A stretch of DNA of 64,000 nucleotides from an uncultured Crocinitomix sp. (lineage in GTDB: Bacteria > Bacteroidota > Bacteroidia > Flavobacteriales_D > Crocinitomicaceae): the NCBI GenBank assembly GCA_905478225.1, contig CAJQHR010000004.1, forward strand, positions 62,001 through 126,000. The letters are read 5' to 3'. Below are positions 27,888 through 37,778 of this stretch, piece after piece. Position 1 is the stretch's first letter, and every line of letters starts with the position of its first letter. Below the pieces are notes generated by a model. The model did not search any database and was not told the origin of the DNA. It was given only the letters and a program-made list of their open reading frames with translations. The position numbers and the translations under genes are program-made.

Positions 27888-28634
27888 TCATTTCTTAATG
27901 AATTGCTTTATTTTTGAAAGTGGCTTGCGAATAAATGTCAACTTTCCAGGCTTTAACCCGTTCATTTTCCAAGCTAGACGATCTTCTTTATTGGCATTAA
28001 TTCGATTTTTGAAAGAAGCATTACTGACTCCACCAGCTCTCATTTTCACAATAATTTCGGGTAGGTAATTAAGGTTGATTTTGTGCTTATGAATAACGCG
28101 GAGTATAAATTCATAATCCGCGGCGGATTTCAGTTCAAGCGAGTAAGATCCATAGTTTTTGTAAATTTCATTTTTGACAAAAAGTGTGGGGTGCGGCGGC
28201 ATCCAACCTTTTTTAAAAGCGCCGTGCACATATTCACCCGAAATCCATTTACGGATAATTTTCTCAGTTTGAAGTTGATCAACATACACCAAATCGGCAT
28301 AAACAGCATCTACTCCATCCTTAAATTGGCTCACAACACTGCTAATAACACCATTGTTTGAATAAAAATCATCCGAGTTCAAAATACCGACAATATCTCC
28401 AGTGGCCAAAGCCACTCCTTTATTCATCCCATCATATATTCCCTGATCAGGTTCTGAAACTATGGTTGCAATTTTATCTTTATAACGGTTTATAATATCA
28501 ATCGTTCGGTCAGTTGAGCCTCCGTCAATAATGATATACTCAATTTCTGAAAAATCTTGAGAAAGCACAGATTTGATGGTATCTTCAATAGTTTGATCTG
28601 AGTTATATGCAACTGTAATTATTGAAACTTTCAT
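27888..28634 (-). CDS. Family 2 glycosyltransferase
   Basis: 248 residues, GT-A fold. MKVSIITVAYNSDQTIEDTIKSVLSQ is the nucleotide-binding start; IIDGGSTDRT and LNSDDFY supply the DxD-like metal site; PHPTLFVK and the AADYEF acceptor-region motif follow. It resembles WcaE/WcaA-type enzymes of exopolysaccharide or O-antigen assembly. It is the last gene of a four-gene minus-strand operon and overlaps the WcaF-like gene by 4 bp (ATGA), so translation is coupled. Sugar donor and acceptor unknown. Confidence 0.9.
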   Translation of the reverse strand: MKVSIITVAYNSDQTIEDTIKSVLSQDFSEIEYIIIDGGSTDRTIDIINRYKDKIATIVSEPDQGIYDGMNKGVALATGDIVGILNSDDFYSNNGVISSVVSQFKDGVDAVYADLVYVDQLQTEKIIRKWISGEYVHGAFKKGWMPPHPTLFVKNEIYKNYGSYSLELKSAADYEFILRVIHKHKINLNYLPEIIVKMRAGGVSNASFKNRINANKEDRLAWKMNGLKPGKLTFIRKPLSKIKQFIKK

Positions 28635-29221
28635 TCTTTCTCTGCACTATCCTCCATTTTACGTTCTCTTATTAATTCGGCTGGATTTCCTCTGTAAATG
28701 GAATATGAATTTAAATCGTTTGATGCCACAGACCCCGCAATTAGGATAGCGTGACTTTCACAGCGAACATTCCCCGTCACTATTGATTGAGCACCAATCC
28801 AAACTCCATCTTCTAACACGATATCACCCACAATTAAATCAAACGTTCTTTTTTTATAATCGTGATTTCCACATAAAATTAGTGCGCCTTGCGAAATACA
28901 TACATTCGGTCCAATTTCAACTTTCCCCAAGTTATCAATCCAAACATTTTCTCCAATCCAACTATTATCTCCAATAGTTAAAAACCAGGGATACTTGATG
29001 TTAACGGCTGGTTTAATCACTACCCCCTTTCCAATTTTTGCACCAAACATGCGCAAAACGCCACGTTTTATTCCTCCAAATGGATTATAGGGATTGCGCA
29101 GAAAAAAGGCATTAAACAGGAACCAAAATGCCCTTTTAACCTTGCTGCCAGGTTTGTATGCTGGATTCGAAAATTGTTTTAAATCAACAGGCATTGTAGA
29201 ATAATTTTCTATTGTCCTCAA
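28631..29221 (-). CDS. WcaF-like hexapeptide acyltransferase
   Basis: 196 residues. The left-handed beta-helix pattern is visible (IGKGVVIKPAVNIKYP, IGDNSWIGENVWID, IGPNVCISQGALILCGNHDY, LEDGVWIGAQSIVTGNV), with H in CGNHDY as the likely catalytic histidine, as in colanic acid acetyltransferase WcaF. It would add an acetyl group to a polysaccharide repeat unit. A second ATG nine codons in (29194) would shorten the 38-bp overlap with the GT4 gene to 11 bp and is equally possible. It overlaps the next gene by 4 bp. Confidence 0.87.
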   Translation of the reverse strand: MRTIENYSTMPVDLKQFSNPAYKPGSKVKRAFWFLFNAFFLRNPYNPFGGIKRGVLRMFGAKIGKGVVIKPAVNIKYPWFLTIGDNSWIGENVWIDNLGKVEIGPNVCISQGALILCGNHDYKKRTFDLIVGDIVLEDGVWIGAQSIVTGNVRCESHAILIAGSVASNDLNSYSIYRGNPAELIRERKMEDSAEKE

Positions 29222-30350
29222 TGATCTCTTTGTCAGAAATTTTTTCTTTAAAAAAGGCGTAGGACTCTTTCACCATTGAGATGTATTCTTCTGCACTTAA
29301 ATCGATAGATTCTTGAACAGCATCCAACAAGTGTTGTGGGTCATCAATGTCAACGTCCCATCCCAAATTACGCACTCGAAGTCCTTTCCAAGGTGTGTTT
29401 TTACTGACAATAACTGGGCATCCATTTGCCCATGACTCCACTATGGCATGGCCATAATTTTCATGCATGGTTGGTAATATAAAATAGTCGGCGTATAAAA
29501 AAGTGGTTGGCACTAATGCTGGATTTAATGGTCCTTTATATTCAATAGACACATTGCCATAATCTTTGATATTATTTTTTAACTTTTTAAAATAAGCCTC
29601 ATCCTCAATATTTCCATAAATATGGAATTCTACTTTTTGATCTGTTTTGACTGCTTTTATTGCCTCTACAGCTAAGTGCAAGTTTTTCTTAATTGCAATT
29701 CTGCTAATAAATAGAAACCTTATTAAGCCGGTATTTCTCTTTTCGACAATATCCTCTAATAACAATTGTTGAGCTGTTGGAATATTTTGCGCGACTACAA
29801 TCTCGGCGCTAGAGCCATATGCTGCTCGAATTTCCTTTTCTTCCTCTAAAGTGGAGGCATGCCATGTAACACGCTTATAGAATCGCATTAATTTGGTAAT
29901 TCGTAAAAAGAGTGATTTTTTAACTTTCTTTATTTCTAGCGCACCTGCACCCAACATTCCCCTCGGGGCAATTATAATTGGAATTTTCTTAACCAATGAC
30001 ATGGGTACCAGGGTATACAACTTAGAAAATAGACTATTCAAATAAAGGATATCTGGATCAATTTCAAGAATATTTCCCTTAATTGCTGCAGATTTCATAT
30101 TGCCACGACTCATATACTTAATCATGACGCCATCTTTATCAAACCATTGATCCAATTCAATATCTGGGTATGGTTCAGTTTCGCCCAAATCAAAGGCGCT
30201 GGTTAATACATAAAACTCAAATTCGTCTTTTAGCGCATTCACAATATTTGCTACTGAACGTATGGGTCCACCAGCCTTAAAGCCTGGTTCGTACCAATCC
30301 ATACAGATTAAAATCCGCTTTTGTTTTTTGTCTTTACCCTGTGATTCCAT
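29184..30350 (-). CDS. Family 4 (GT-B) glycosyltransferase
   Basis: 388 residues. The N-terminus has ILICMDWYEPGFKAGGPIRSVANIV, the acceptor-side domain of GT4 enzymes. The C-terminal half has IPTAQ, RFLFISRIAIKKNLHLAVEAI and the donor-binding EX7E region LPTMHENYGHAIVESWANGCPVIVS. It overlaps the end of the asparagine synthase-like gene by 17 bp and the WcaF-like gene by up to 38 bp, a sign of tight co-expression. Role in polysaccharide assembly is inferred from the neighbours. Confidence 0.9.
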   Translation of the reverse strand: MESQGKDKKQKRILICMDWYEPGFKAGGPIRSVANIVNALKDEFEFYVLTSAFDLGETEPYPDIELDQWFDKDGVMIKYMSRGNMKSAAIKGNILEIDPDILYLNSLFSKLYTLVPMSLVKKIPIIIAPRGMLGAGALEIKKVKKSLFLRITKLMRFYKRVTWHASTLEEEKEIRAAYGSSAEIVVAQNIPTAQQLLLEDIVEKRNTGLIRFLFISRIAIKKNLHLAVEAIKAVKTDQKVEFHIYGNIEDEAYFKKLKNNIKDYGNVSIEYKGPLNPALVPTTFLYADYFILPTMHENYGHAIVESWANGCPVIVSKNTPWKGLRVRNLGWDVDIDDPQHLLDAVQESIDLSAEEYISMVKESYAFFKEKISDKEIIEDNRKLFYNAC

Positions 30351-32211
30351 TTTCTTTAATCCAATCTCCTAAGCTCACCAACGGCCAAATTCTTGACCAA
30401 GTGACACGCTTATTGTTGTTTAAAAACTGCTTCCAGTAATTGTCGATCCCTTTCTCTCTAAAATAGGAAATCTTTTTTAATTCATTCAATCGCTCCTCAC
30501 AAAACTCTTTTAGTTCTTGCTTCATCCACGTTTCATATGGCAAAACAAAACCCATTTTTTTACGGTTATGTATTTCCTCAGGTATTAAATGCTGGAACGA
30601 ATCTACCAATAATTTTTTTGGTGTAATTGGTTTTTTAATCGCGTCTCGAATACCTAAAACATAAGATACCAATTCGTGATCTAAAAAAGGAACTCTCACC
30701 TCTAAGCCATTTGCCATACTCATTTGGTCCGCATCACGCAACAATACGTTTTGCATATATGTTGTCATTTCTGCAACAGAAATACGACTCAGAGGTTGTA
30801 AACCCCACCCTTGTTTTTTAAACCCAATAAGTTCATGTGTATCCATTAATACCCGGCTTTCTGGTAAATTATTTGTCTTTAATAAACTAGTCACCTGGTC
30901 GTCCATAGACACTTGGCGGTAATATTGATATATATATTCTAAATCAAAAGTTGGTGATTTTAATATCTCCCTAATTTTGGCAGACTCAATGGTTCCTTTT
31001 ATTGCGTGATTGAGGTTTCCCATTGGCTTGCGCATATAAACAGGAAAACTATATAACCATTTTTTAGATTGCAAACTTGGCACTTGATTAAAGATACTAT
31101 ATCCTCCAAACAATTCATCTCCACCTAAACCTGAAAGTGCCATTTTTATGCCCACTTCCTTTGTCTTTTTAGAAACAACAAAAGTGTTTAAACCATCACC
31201 ACTGGGATGATCCATAAACTTAAAAGCTGTTGGAATAAGCTCTTTAAATTCATCAACCCCCAACTCTATTTCATGGTGATTCGTTTTGTAAAGATCCGCA
31301 ACTTGCTTGGCATATTTTGCCTCAGAAAACTCCTCCTCTTTAAATGATACGGAAAACGTATCGATTTTTTGATCGTGTTTTTCACTCATCAATGCCACAA
31401 TGATCGAACTGTCAATACCACCCGACAAAAATGCACCGAAAGGCACATCAGAAACCAACCTACGTTCAACACTTTCGCTCAATTTATTCTGAACCTGGTC
31501 TTGAACATCACTCAACGAGTTGCTCGCTTTATAAAAATCTTTAGTTGGATTCCAATACGTTTTAAACTTCGGTTCCATCTCCTCACTCAAGGTGATTTGT
31601 TGCCCTGGCATGAGCATAAAAAGACCTTCTATAATTGTATAAGGCGCATGTACCGTTTGGTAACGCAGATAATCAACTAATCCTTCTTCTGAAATTTTTC
31701 GATTTACCAAATTTGACGCTAAAATGGATTTGATTGATGAAGAAAAAATAATTTCATCATTGTTCAATACATAATAGAGGGGCTTAATTCCCAAACGATC
31801 GCGCGCAATAAATAATTTTTTATCTACTGTGTCCCAAATGGCAAAAGCAAACATTCCATTAAACATGCGCAAACAATTTTCGCCGTATTTAATATAAGCG
31901 GCAAGTACCACTTCAGTATCACTTGTTGTAGTAAAAGGGTAATCAGTTAACTCGGCTTTTATGGATTTAAAATTATAAACCTCACCATTAAAAACCATGA
32001 TATAGCGTCCGTCGTGCGATTTAAAAGGCTGGTTAGATTGTTCCGTTGGGTCAAGAATTGCAAGGCGTCTATGTCCTAAAAAAATATGATCGTCTGTAAA
32101 TATGCCCTCAGCATATGGTCCGCGCTGTGCAAGTGCATCATTCATTTTGGCAATTATATTCGGATCATACGAATTGCCAGAGAATTTATAAACACCATTG
32201 ATTCCGCACAT
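30334..32211 (-). CDS. asnB: Glutamine-hydrolysing asparagine synthase-like enzyme in a polysaccharide operon
   Basis: 625 residues. MCGINGVYKF gives the N-terminal nucleophile C2 of the glutaminase domain (residues 2-215, with HRRLAILD and NGEVYN). The synthetase domain (about 225-600) has the PP-loop SGGIDSS and SGLGGDELFGGY. Family members make asparagine or amidate uronic acid sugars and other carboxylates. As first gene of an operon with two glycosyltransferases and an acyltransferase it may amidate a sugar of the polymer, but a housekeeping role is not excluded. No adjacent Wzx/Wzy is visible in this window. Confidence 0.9.
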   Translation of the reverse strand: MCGINGVYKFSGNSYDPNIIAKMNDALAQRGPYAEGIFTDDHIFLGHRRLAILDPTEQSNQPFKSHDGRYIMVFNGEVYNFKSIKAELTDYPFTTTSDTEVVLAAYIKYGENCLRMFNGMFAFAIWDTVDKKLFIARDRLGIKPLYYVLNNDEIIFSSSIKSILASNLVNRKISEEGLVDYLRYQTVHAPYTIIEGLFMLMPGQQITLSEEMEPKFKTYWNPTKDFYKASNSLSDVQDQVQNKLSESVERRLVSDVPFGAFLSGGIDSSIIVALMSEKHDQKIDTFSVSFKEEEFSEAKYAKQVADLYKTNHHEIELGVDEFKELIPTAFKFMDHPSGDGLNTFVVSKKTKEVGIKMALSGLGGDELFGGYSIFNQVPSLQSKKWLYSFPVYMRKPMGNLNHAIKGTIESAKIREILKSPTFDLEYIYQYYRQVSMDDQVTSLLKTNNLPESRVLMDTHELIGFKKQGWGLQPLSRISVAEMTTYMQNVLLRDADQMSMANGLEVRVPFLDHELVSYVLGIRDAIKKPITPKKLLVDSFQHLIPEEIHNRKKMGFVLPYETWMKQELKEFCEERLNELKKISYFREKGIDNYWKQFLNNNKRVTWSRIWPLVSLGDWIKENGITG

Positions 32212-32310
32212 AATTTTATACCCTTTGCTTTTTTGATTTTTTACGTCTAAAAACGGATTTTAATAGCCGCATCTCCGCGTAAAATTACATAGTTTTATTG
32301 AGATTCAGAC

Positions 32311-32342
32311 TTGCACTGGATTAAAATAATTTCTTACTTTAG
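32311..32342 (+). promoter_or_regulatory. Promoter of the sugar operon
   Basis: TTG (32311-32313), 21-bp spacer, TACTTTAG (32335-32342), one or two mismatches from TAnnTTTG. The palindrome at 32353 lies just downstream. Confidence 0.5.
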
Positions 32343-32352
32343 CATACATCTA

Positions 32353-32366
32353 TTAAATCGATTTAA
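32353..32366. promoter_or_regulatory. 14-bp perfect palindrome, LacI-type operator candidate
   Basis: TTAAATCGATTTAA is its own complement, with the central CG typical of LacI-family operators. It lies between the promoter -7 box and the GTG start at 32372 of the transporter gene, where a bound repressor would block early elongation. Confidence 0.5.
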
Positions 32367-32371
32367 ATTAA

Positions 32372-33793
32372 GTGACTGAAAAAAAGCAATCAACAGTTTT
32401 CGCATTTATAATTATTACCGTTTTGTTCTTTCTTTGGGGAGGAATAACGTCCATAAATGACGTTTTAATTGATAATTATAAAACGCTACATGAGCTGACC
32501 GATTTGCAATCAATGTATATTTTGCTTGCTTTTTTTGGTGCCTATGGCATTGGTTCATTTGCTTATTATCTGTATTCGCAAAGTTATGGAGACCCTATTA
32601 ATAAATTAGGCTATAAAAAAGGAATATTAATGGGCTTATTTGTTGCAGGAATTGGCTGCCTCTCTTTATACCCATTATCTGCCACGGGAAACTATTACGC
32701 TTGTTTAAGTTCGTTTTTTGTAATTGGATTGGGATTAACACTACTCCAAATTTCTTGCAACCCTTATATTGCAATTCTAGGATCAGACGATTCTGCCAGT
32801 TCACGATTAAATTTATCACAAGGTTTTAATTCACTAGGAACAACTGTTGGACCTTTAATTGCAGGTTATCTTATACTAAGTTACGCTTCAAAAACAGCGG
32901 CAATTCAAGACTTGTATTTGTATTGCGGTATATTGTTCTTTCTTTTTGCTTTTCTATTATTGGGGATTAAGTTGCCCGACTATAAATCAACCGAAGCAGT
33001 TAAGTTGGAAGGCAGTGCATTTCAATTTTCACATTTAAAAGCTGGTATGCTCGCCATTTTCTTTTACGTGGGCGCGGAAGTAATGATTGGTGGTAAAATT
33101 ATGGCCTACATAAAATTACCTGAAATTGGTAATTTATCGCAGTCTGACGCCGTTTCCTACTTGGGGATTTATTGGGGAGGCGCTATGATAGGGCGACTAG
33201 CTATTTCAGTTATTTCAAGTCGAAAATTTGATTTGACCAAGAAAATATTCTACGGTTTCATTACAGTTCTAATTACCTACTTAGCCATTGTCCTATTTAT
33301 TTCAACTAAAGAAATTATATCCAAGGCAGACGCTGGCGCACAAACCAATGGGGTTATAAGCATTTTTAAAGAAACATTTTATGAAATTAGGCACATAGGT
33401 TGGTTCATTGCCATTCAATTTATTCTGATGTTGGTTTTTAGAAAATCAAGTGGAAAACTACTTGGTATATTCGCTGCACTAATTATTGCTTCCCTATTAA
33501 TTGCATTTTTTGTGGAAGGAAAAATAGCATTGTGGTGCATCTTAGGCATAGGGTTATTTAACTCTATAATGTGGTCAAATATATTTACCTTATCAATTGT
33601 TGGTTTAAACGAATACACCAGTCAAGGATCATCATTATTAATTATTATGATTATTGGAGGAGCGATTCTTCCACTCGGAATGGGCTGGCTTTCAGACACT
33701 TTTGAAAGCATAAAAATCGGCTTTCTTTTTCCAATTATTTCTTATCTTTACATCTTATACTTCGGTTTATACGGAAGCAGAACAAAGCATTAA
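32372..33793 (+). CDS. FucP-like sugar:proton symporter (major facilitator superfamily)
   Basis: 473 residues with about 12 hydrophobic helices. The opening FAFIIITVLFFLWGGITSINDVLIDNYK matches the FucP/NagP/glucose-galactose transporter branch (FFLWG, N-D in helix 1), and ISCNPYIAILG and LNLSQGFNSLGTTVGP in helices 4-5 are conserved there. A GTG start at 32372 is forced because TAA lies directly upstream in frame and the next Met is at residue 48. It is the first gene of an operon with the ROK kinase (3-bp gap) and GH92 enzyme, so mannose or a related hexose is the likely cargo. Confidence 0.9.
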   Translation: MTEKKQSTVFAFIIITVLFFLWGGITSINDVLIDNYKTLHELTDLQSMYILLAFFGAYGIGSFAYYLYSQSYGDPINKLGYKKGILMGLFVAGIGCLSLYPLSATGNYYACLSSFFVIGLGLTLLQISCNPYIAILGSDDSASSRLNLSQGFNSLGTTVGPLIAGYLILSYASKTAAIQDLYLYCGILFFLFAFLLLGIKLPDYKSTEAVKLEGSAFQFSHLKAGMLAIFFYVGAEVMIGGKIMAYIKLPEIGNLSQSDAVSYLGIYWGGAMIGRLAISVISSRKFDLTKKIFYGFITVLITYLAIVLFISTKEIISKADAGAQTNGVISIFKETFYEIRHIGWFIAIQFILMLVFRKSSGKLLGIFAALIIASLLIAFFVEGKIALWCILGIGLFNSIMWSNIFTLSIVGLNEYTSQGSSLLIIMIIGGAILPLGMGWLSDTFESIKIGFLFPIISYLYILYFGLYGSRTKH

Positions 33794-33796
33794 TTT

Positions 33797-34741
33797 ATGA
33801 GCAACTATTTAGGAATTGATATTGGGGGGACGAACATTTGTTATGGCATTGTAAACGCTGAAGGCGAATTTCTCTATGAAAATACCATTAAAACCGAAAC
33901 CGTTGAAACTGCCGAAGCATTAGCGGATCAGATTTACAAAGACGTTAAAAAGAAAGCGAAGTTCGTAGGGATTGGTATTGGGGCTCCAAGTGTAAATGAA
34001 AAAACCCAATCCATTGAATTTGCGCCCAATCTAAATTGGGGTGATATTATTTCTTTAGACGAAATTTTCAATACAAAATTTGATTTAGAAGTGAATGCCG
34101 TGAATGATGCAAATGCAGCAGCTATTGGTGAAAAATGCTATGGTGAAGCCACTGAAATGGAAAACTTTGCGGTGATTACGTTGGGAACAGGCATTGGACT
34201 TGGCATGTATATCAACAATAACTTAGTTACAGGTTCAAACGGATTAGCCGGGGAATTAGGACATACGGTTGTAAGAAGAGATGGACGCGAATGCAATTGC
34301 GGAAACTTTGGGTGTTTAGAAACTTATATTGCAAAAGACGGTATAGTTCGCACGGCAAAAGAAAAACTAGAATTCAGTAGTGGTGGATCAATGCTCAACA
34401 ATATATCACCAAGTGACCTTTCTCCAACAGAAGTATTTAAAGCAGCAAGAAAAGAGGACCCCGTTTCGTTAGAAGTAGTTGATACAGTAACACGCGACTT
34501 GGCCTTTGCAATTTCTAATCTTATTAATATTTTGGACTTAGAATGTGTTTTTCTTTCAGGAGGAATTTCAAAAAATGGCAACTTGTTAAAACGCAAAACA
34601 GAAAAACACCTAAAAATGAACGTTTTACCGAACCTACGAGACAAGTCGTTACTTAAAATATCTTCACTAAACGAAAAAAATAGTGGGATTTTAGGAGCTG
34701 TCGCTTCCATCCATTCAAAAATGGCTATTCTCATCAACTAA
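33797..34741 (+). CDS. ROK-family sugar kinase
   Basis: 314 residues. LGIDIGGTN is the N-terminal phosphate-binding motif; NDANAAAIGE contains the catalytic aspartate (ND); TLGTGIGLGMYINN follows; the zinc site is GH...CNCGNFGCLE, the ROK signature. It phosphorylates the hexose brought in by the transporter encoded 3 bp upstream, most likely mannose or glucose in view of the GH92 gene 11 bp downstream. Substrate specificity is inferred only from the operon. Confidence 0.92.
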   Translation: MSNYLGIDIGGTNICYGIVNAEGEFLYENTIKTETVETAEALADQIYKDVKKKAKFVGIGIGAPSVNEKTQSIEFAPNLNWGDIISLDEIFNTKFDLEVNAVNDANAAAIGEKCYGEATEMENFAVITLGTGIGLGMYINNNLVTGSNGLAGELGHTVVRRDGRECNCGNFGCLETYIAKDGIVRTAKEKLEFSSGGSMLNNISPSDLSPTEVFKAARKEDPVSLEVVDTVTRDLAFAISNLINILDLECVFLSGGISKNGNLLKRKTEKHLKMNVLPNLRDKSLLKISSLNEKNSGILGAVASIHSKMAILIN

Positions 34742-34752
34742 TAAAAAACTTT

Positions 34753-37650
34753 ATGGGACGAATTCTCGGCGTACTATTGGGAATTTTATGTACGGCTACA
34801 TTTGCGCAAGAAAAAGCCCTGCATGAATATGTAAACCCATTTATTGGAACTGGTGGACACGGACATACATATCCCGGCGTTTCGGCTCCCTTTGGAATGA
34901 TGCAACTCTCTCCAGATTCAAGACTTGATGGCTGGGATGGTTGCGGAGGTTATCATTATTCAGATTCTGTAATCTATGGTTTTAGTCATACCCATTTGAG
35001 CGGAACAGGTGTTTCGGACTATGGTGATTTGCTCATTATGCCGTTTACAGGAACACCAAGCTGGGAAAATGGCAGCGAAAAATCAAACGAAGGGTACGGT
35101 TCTAATTTTAGTCATGACAATGAAAAGGCAAATGCCGGAAGTTATTCTGTATTCTTAACAGATGATAAAATCAATGTAGAATTAACATCTACCCAGCGTT
35201 GTGGTATGCATCAATACACCTATCCTGAATGGGAAACCAAAAAGGTAATCATTGATCTTGAACACAGAGATATGTTGTTAGATTCAGATTTGATTCTATT
35301 GAACGACTCCACCCTAATGGGGAAACGCATTTCAAAAGCCTGGGCAACTGAACAACATTTTTACTTCACAATTCAATTTTCTGAAGCCGCCAAAAAAACG
35401 TCATTTCAAAAGAGTGACGCAGGAAAAGCCTCAAAACTAATGCTCGAATTTGGTCATGTCAATCCCGTTTTAACAGTTAAAGTTGGAATTTCGGCAGTAG
35501 ATATGAATGGCGCCAAGAAGAATTTAAAGGCCGAAATGCCTGAATGGGATATTGCAAAATATCGAAACGATTGCCAAACACTTTGGGATAAAGAACTAGG
35601 CAAAATTGAAGCAAATACGAATAGCCCATACATTAAAAGCACTTTTTACACCGCACTTTATCATTCCTTTCTAAATCCCAACGTTTTTTCAGATGTGGAC
35701 GGAAGATACCGCGGAATGGACCAAAACATTCATACCGCTCGAAACCACAACCAATACACCGTTTTTTCGCTGTGGGATACCTTTAGAGCAACGCATCCGT
35801 TGTTCACAATTACACAACAAGAACGAACAAAAGATTTTATTCAAACATTCTTGGCACAATACAGACAAGGCAGAAGCTTGCCTATTTGGGAACTTTCAGG
35901 CAACTATACAGGCTGTATGATCGGATATCATTCCATTCCAGTAATTGTTGATGCTTATGTAAAAGGAATACGGGATTTTGATGCCGAATTAGCACTAACA
36001 GCAATGCGACATAGTGCAGAGCAATATCATCTTGGTTTAGAGGCGTATCGCAAACAAGGATATATCTCATCCGAGGACGAATCTGAATCCGTTTCGAAAA
36101 CATTAGAGTATGCTTATGATGATTGGTGTATTGCCGTATTTGCAGATTCATTGGGTCAAGATTCATTGGCAGATTATTATTATAAAAGAGCACAGTACTA
36201 TAAAAACATCTTTAATTCTGAAAGCCTGTTTATGCAGCCCCGTTATAATGGTGGTTGGAAAATAGGGTTTAAACCTGATGAAGTTACGTTTGATTATACA
36301 GAGGCAAACTCTTGGCAATATTCTTTATTTGTGCCGCAAGATACAGATGGCTTAATTGATTTATTAGGTGGCCGAGATAGTTTAGAGAATTGGTTGGATC
36401 GATTGTTCACCGTATCATCCGAAACTAGCGGACGGAATCAAGCAGACATTACTGGATTAATTGGTCAATACGCGCACGGTAACGAACCAAGCCATCACAT
36501 GGCTTATTTGTACAACTTCACAAAGTCGCCTTGGAAAGGTCAAGAAAAAATTGGGCAAATCATGCACTCATTATACAATTCTAATCCTGATGGTTTGAGT
36601 GGCAATGAGGACTGCGGTCAAATGTCTTCGTGGTACGTTCTTAGTGCCATGGGCTTTTATTCTTTTGCTCCTGGATCTGATGTTTACTTAACTGGAACAC
36701 CCATGTTAGATTCTGCCAAACTACATTTAGAAAACGGCAACGACTTTGCTATGAAACGCATCAATTACATTGCCGGTAACGTATATGTAAAAGCCATATT
36801 CCTAAACGGTGATAAATTAAATCGCAATTTTATTTATCACCATGAAATTATGAATGGAGGAGAATTATTATTTGAAATGGGTGACAGGCCAGCAGCACCA
36901 GCTTCAGAATTCCCGACTTCATCCGTTGCCAAATCTCCCCTGCTCCCTTCGCCCGTGTTTTCAGATGCAACACCTTCATTTGAAAAGAAAACTAGAATTG
37001 GCATAAATCCCAACACTTCGGACCCTGTATTGATGCATTACACTCTTGACGGCTCTAATCCGACAAAGAAATCAAAAGTTTATAAAAAACCCATTAAGCT
37101 CAAAAAATCAACTTTAATTAAAGTGCGGTCTTTTGCAAATGGACAAAGTAGTTTTGCAGTTGAAGGAGATTTCAAGCGTGTTAATGCAAATTGGGACATT
37201 CAAGTCGGATCAGAATACGCCAATCAATACGCTGCCGGCGGCGACCGTGCTTTGATAGATCAAATTAGAGGTGGCAATGATTTTAGAACTGGTGCTTGGC
37301 AAGGTTACTATGACACCGATCTCGAAGTATCGATCGACTTTAAAAAGAAGAAAAAAATCGAATCCATACAAATGCGTTTCTTACAGGATATTCGTTCATG
37401 GGTTTGGTTTCCGTCAGAAGTCACCTTCATGATTTCAGACGACGGCAAAAATTGGTACCCTATTCATACCGCTAAAAACACTGCTCCAATAGATGAATAC
37501 GGTTCAATCACCCAAGAATTTGGTTTTGAAAAAGTCTTAAAAACGCAATATCTAAAAGTTACTGCAAAGAACAGAGGTATTTGCCCTGATTGGCATTTGG
37601 GCGCCGGGAATCCGACATGGATTTTTGCAGATGAGATTATGGTCAATTAG
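34753..37650 (+). CDS. GH92 family exo-acting alpha-mannosidase with chitobiase-like and F5/8-type domains
   Basis: 965 residues with a signal peptide (MGRILGVLLGILCTATFAQ). The GH92 signature is clear: HEYVNPFIGTGGHGHTYPGVSAPFGMMQLSPD, GYHYSDS, GFSHTHLSGTG, and later GNEPSHHMAYLYN and GLSGNEDCGQMSSWYVLSAMGFYSF. These calcium-dependent enzymes remove alpha-1,2/1,3/1,4-linked mannose, for example from N-glycans or yeast mannan. Residues about 730-810 form a chitobiase-like Fn3 domain (MHYTLDGSNPT) and about 815-965 an F5/8 type C-like domain. No T9SS tail is present, so it is probably periplasmic. It is third in the transporter-kinase operon. Confidence 0.94.
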   Translation: MGRILGVLLGILCTATFAQEKALHEYVNPFIGTGGHGHTYPGVSAPFGMMQLSPDSRLDGWDGCGGYHYSDSVIYGFSHTHLSGTGVSDYGDLLIMPFTGTPSWENGSEKSNEGYGSNFSHDNEKANAGSYSVFLTDDKINVELTSTQRCGMHQYTYPEWETKKVIIDLEHRDMLLDSDLILLNDSTLMGKRISKAWATEQHFYFTIQFSEAAKKTSFQKSDAGKASKLMLEFGHVNPVLTVKVGISAVDMNGAKKNLKAEMPEWDIAKYRNDCQTLWDKELGKIEANTNSPYIKSTFYTALYHSFLNPNVFSDVDGRYRGMDQNIHTARNHNQYTVFSLWDTFRATHPLFTITQQERTKDFIQTFLAQYRQGRSLPIWELSGNYTGCMIGYHSIPVIVDAYVKGIRDFDAELALTAMRHSAEQYHLGLEAYRKQGYISSEDESESVSKTLEYAYDDWCIAVFADSLGQDSLADYYYKRAQYYKNIFNSESLFMQPRYNGGWKIGFKPDEVTFDYTEANSWQYSLFVPQDTDGLIDLLGGRDSLENWLDRLFTVSSETSGRNQADITGLIGQYAHGNEPSHHMAYLYNFTKSPWKGQEKIGQIMHSLYNSNPDGLSGNEDCGQMSSWYVLSAMGFYSFAPGSDVYLTGTPMLDSAKLHLENGNDFAMKRINYIAGNVYVKAIFLNGDKLNRNFIYHHEIMNGGELLFEMGDRPAAPASEFPTSSVAKSPLLPSPVFSDATPSFEKKTRIGINPNTSDPVLMHYTLDGSNPTKKSKVYKKPIKLKKSTLIKVRSFANGQSSFAVEGDFKRVNANWDIQVGSEYANQYAAGGDRALIDQIRGGNDFRTGAWQGYYDTDLEVSIDFKKKKKIESIQMRFLQDIRSWVWFPSEVTFMISDDGKNWYPIHTAKNTAPIDEYGSITQEFGFEKVLKTQYLKVTAKNRGICPDWHLGAGNPTWIFADEIMVN

Positions 37651-37756
37651 ACTCTAAACTAACACATACCTCTTAATCACATTCACTTTCTTTCAAAATC
37701 GGATTCCTCATAAGCACAAACGGCACCCCAATCGCATTTTTACGGTATAATCAATA

Positions 37757-37778
37757 CAATACCTTTTTTTAGGTATTG
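37757..37778. promoter_or_regulatory. Inverted repeat overlapping the iron-operon promoter
   Basis: CAATACCT and AGGTATTG are perfect 8-bp arms around T6. The right arm contains the -33 TTG of the promoter at 37776-37806, so a bound repressor would block RNA polymerase. The T-run is in the loop, so it is not a standard terminator. Confidence 0.5.
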
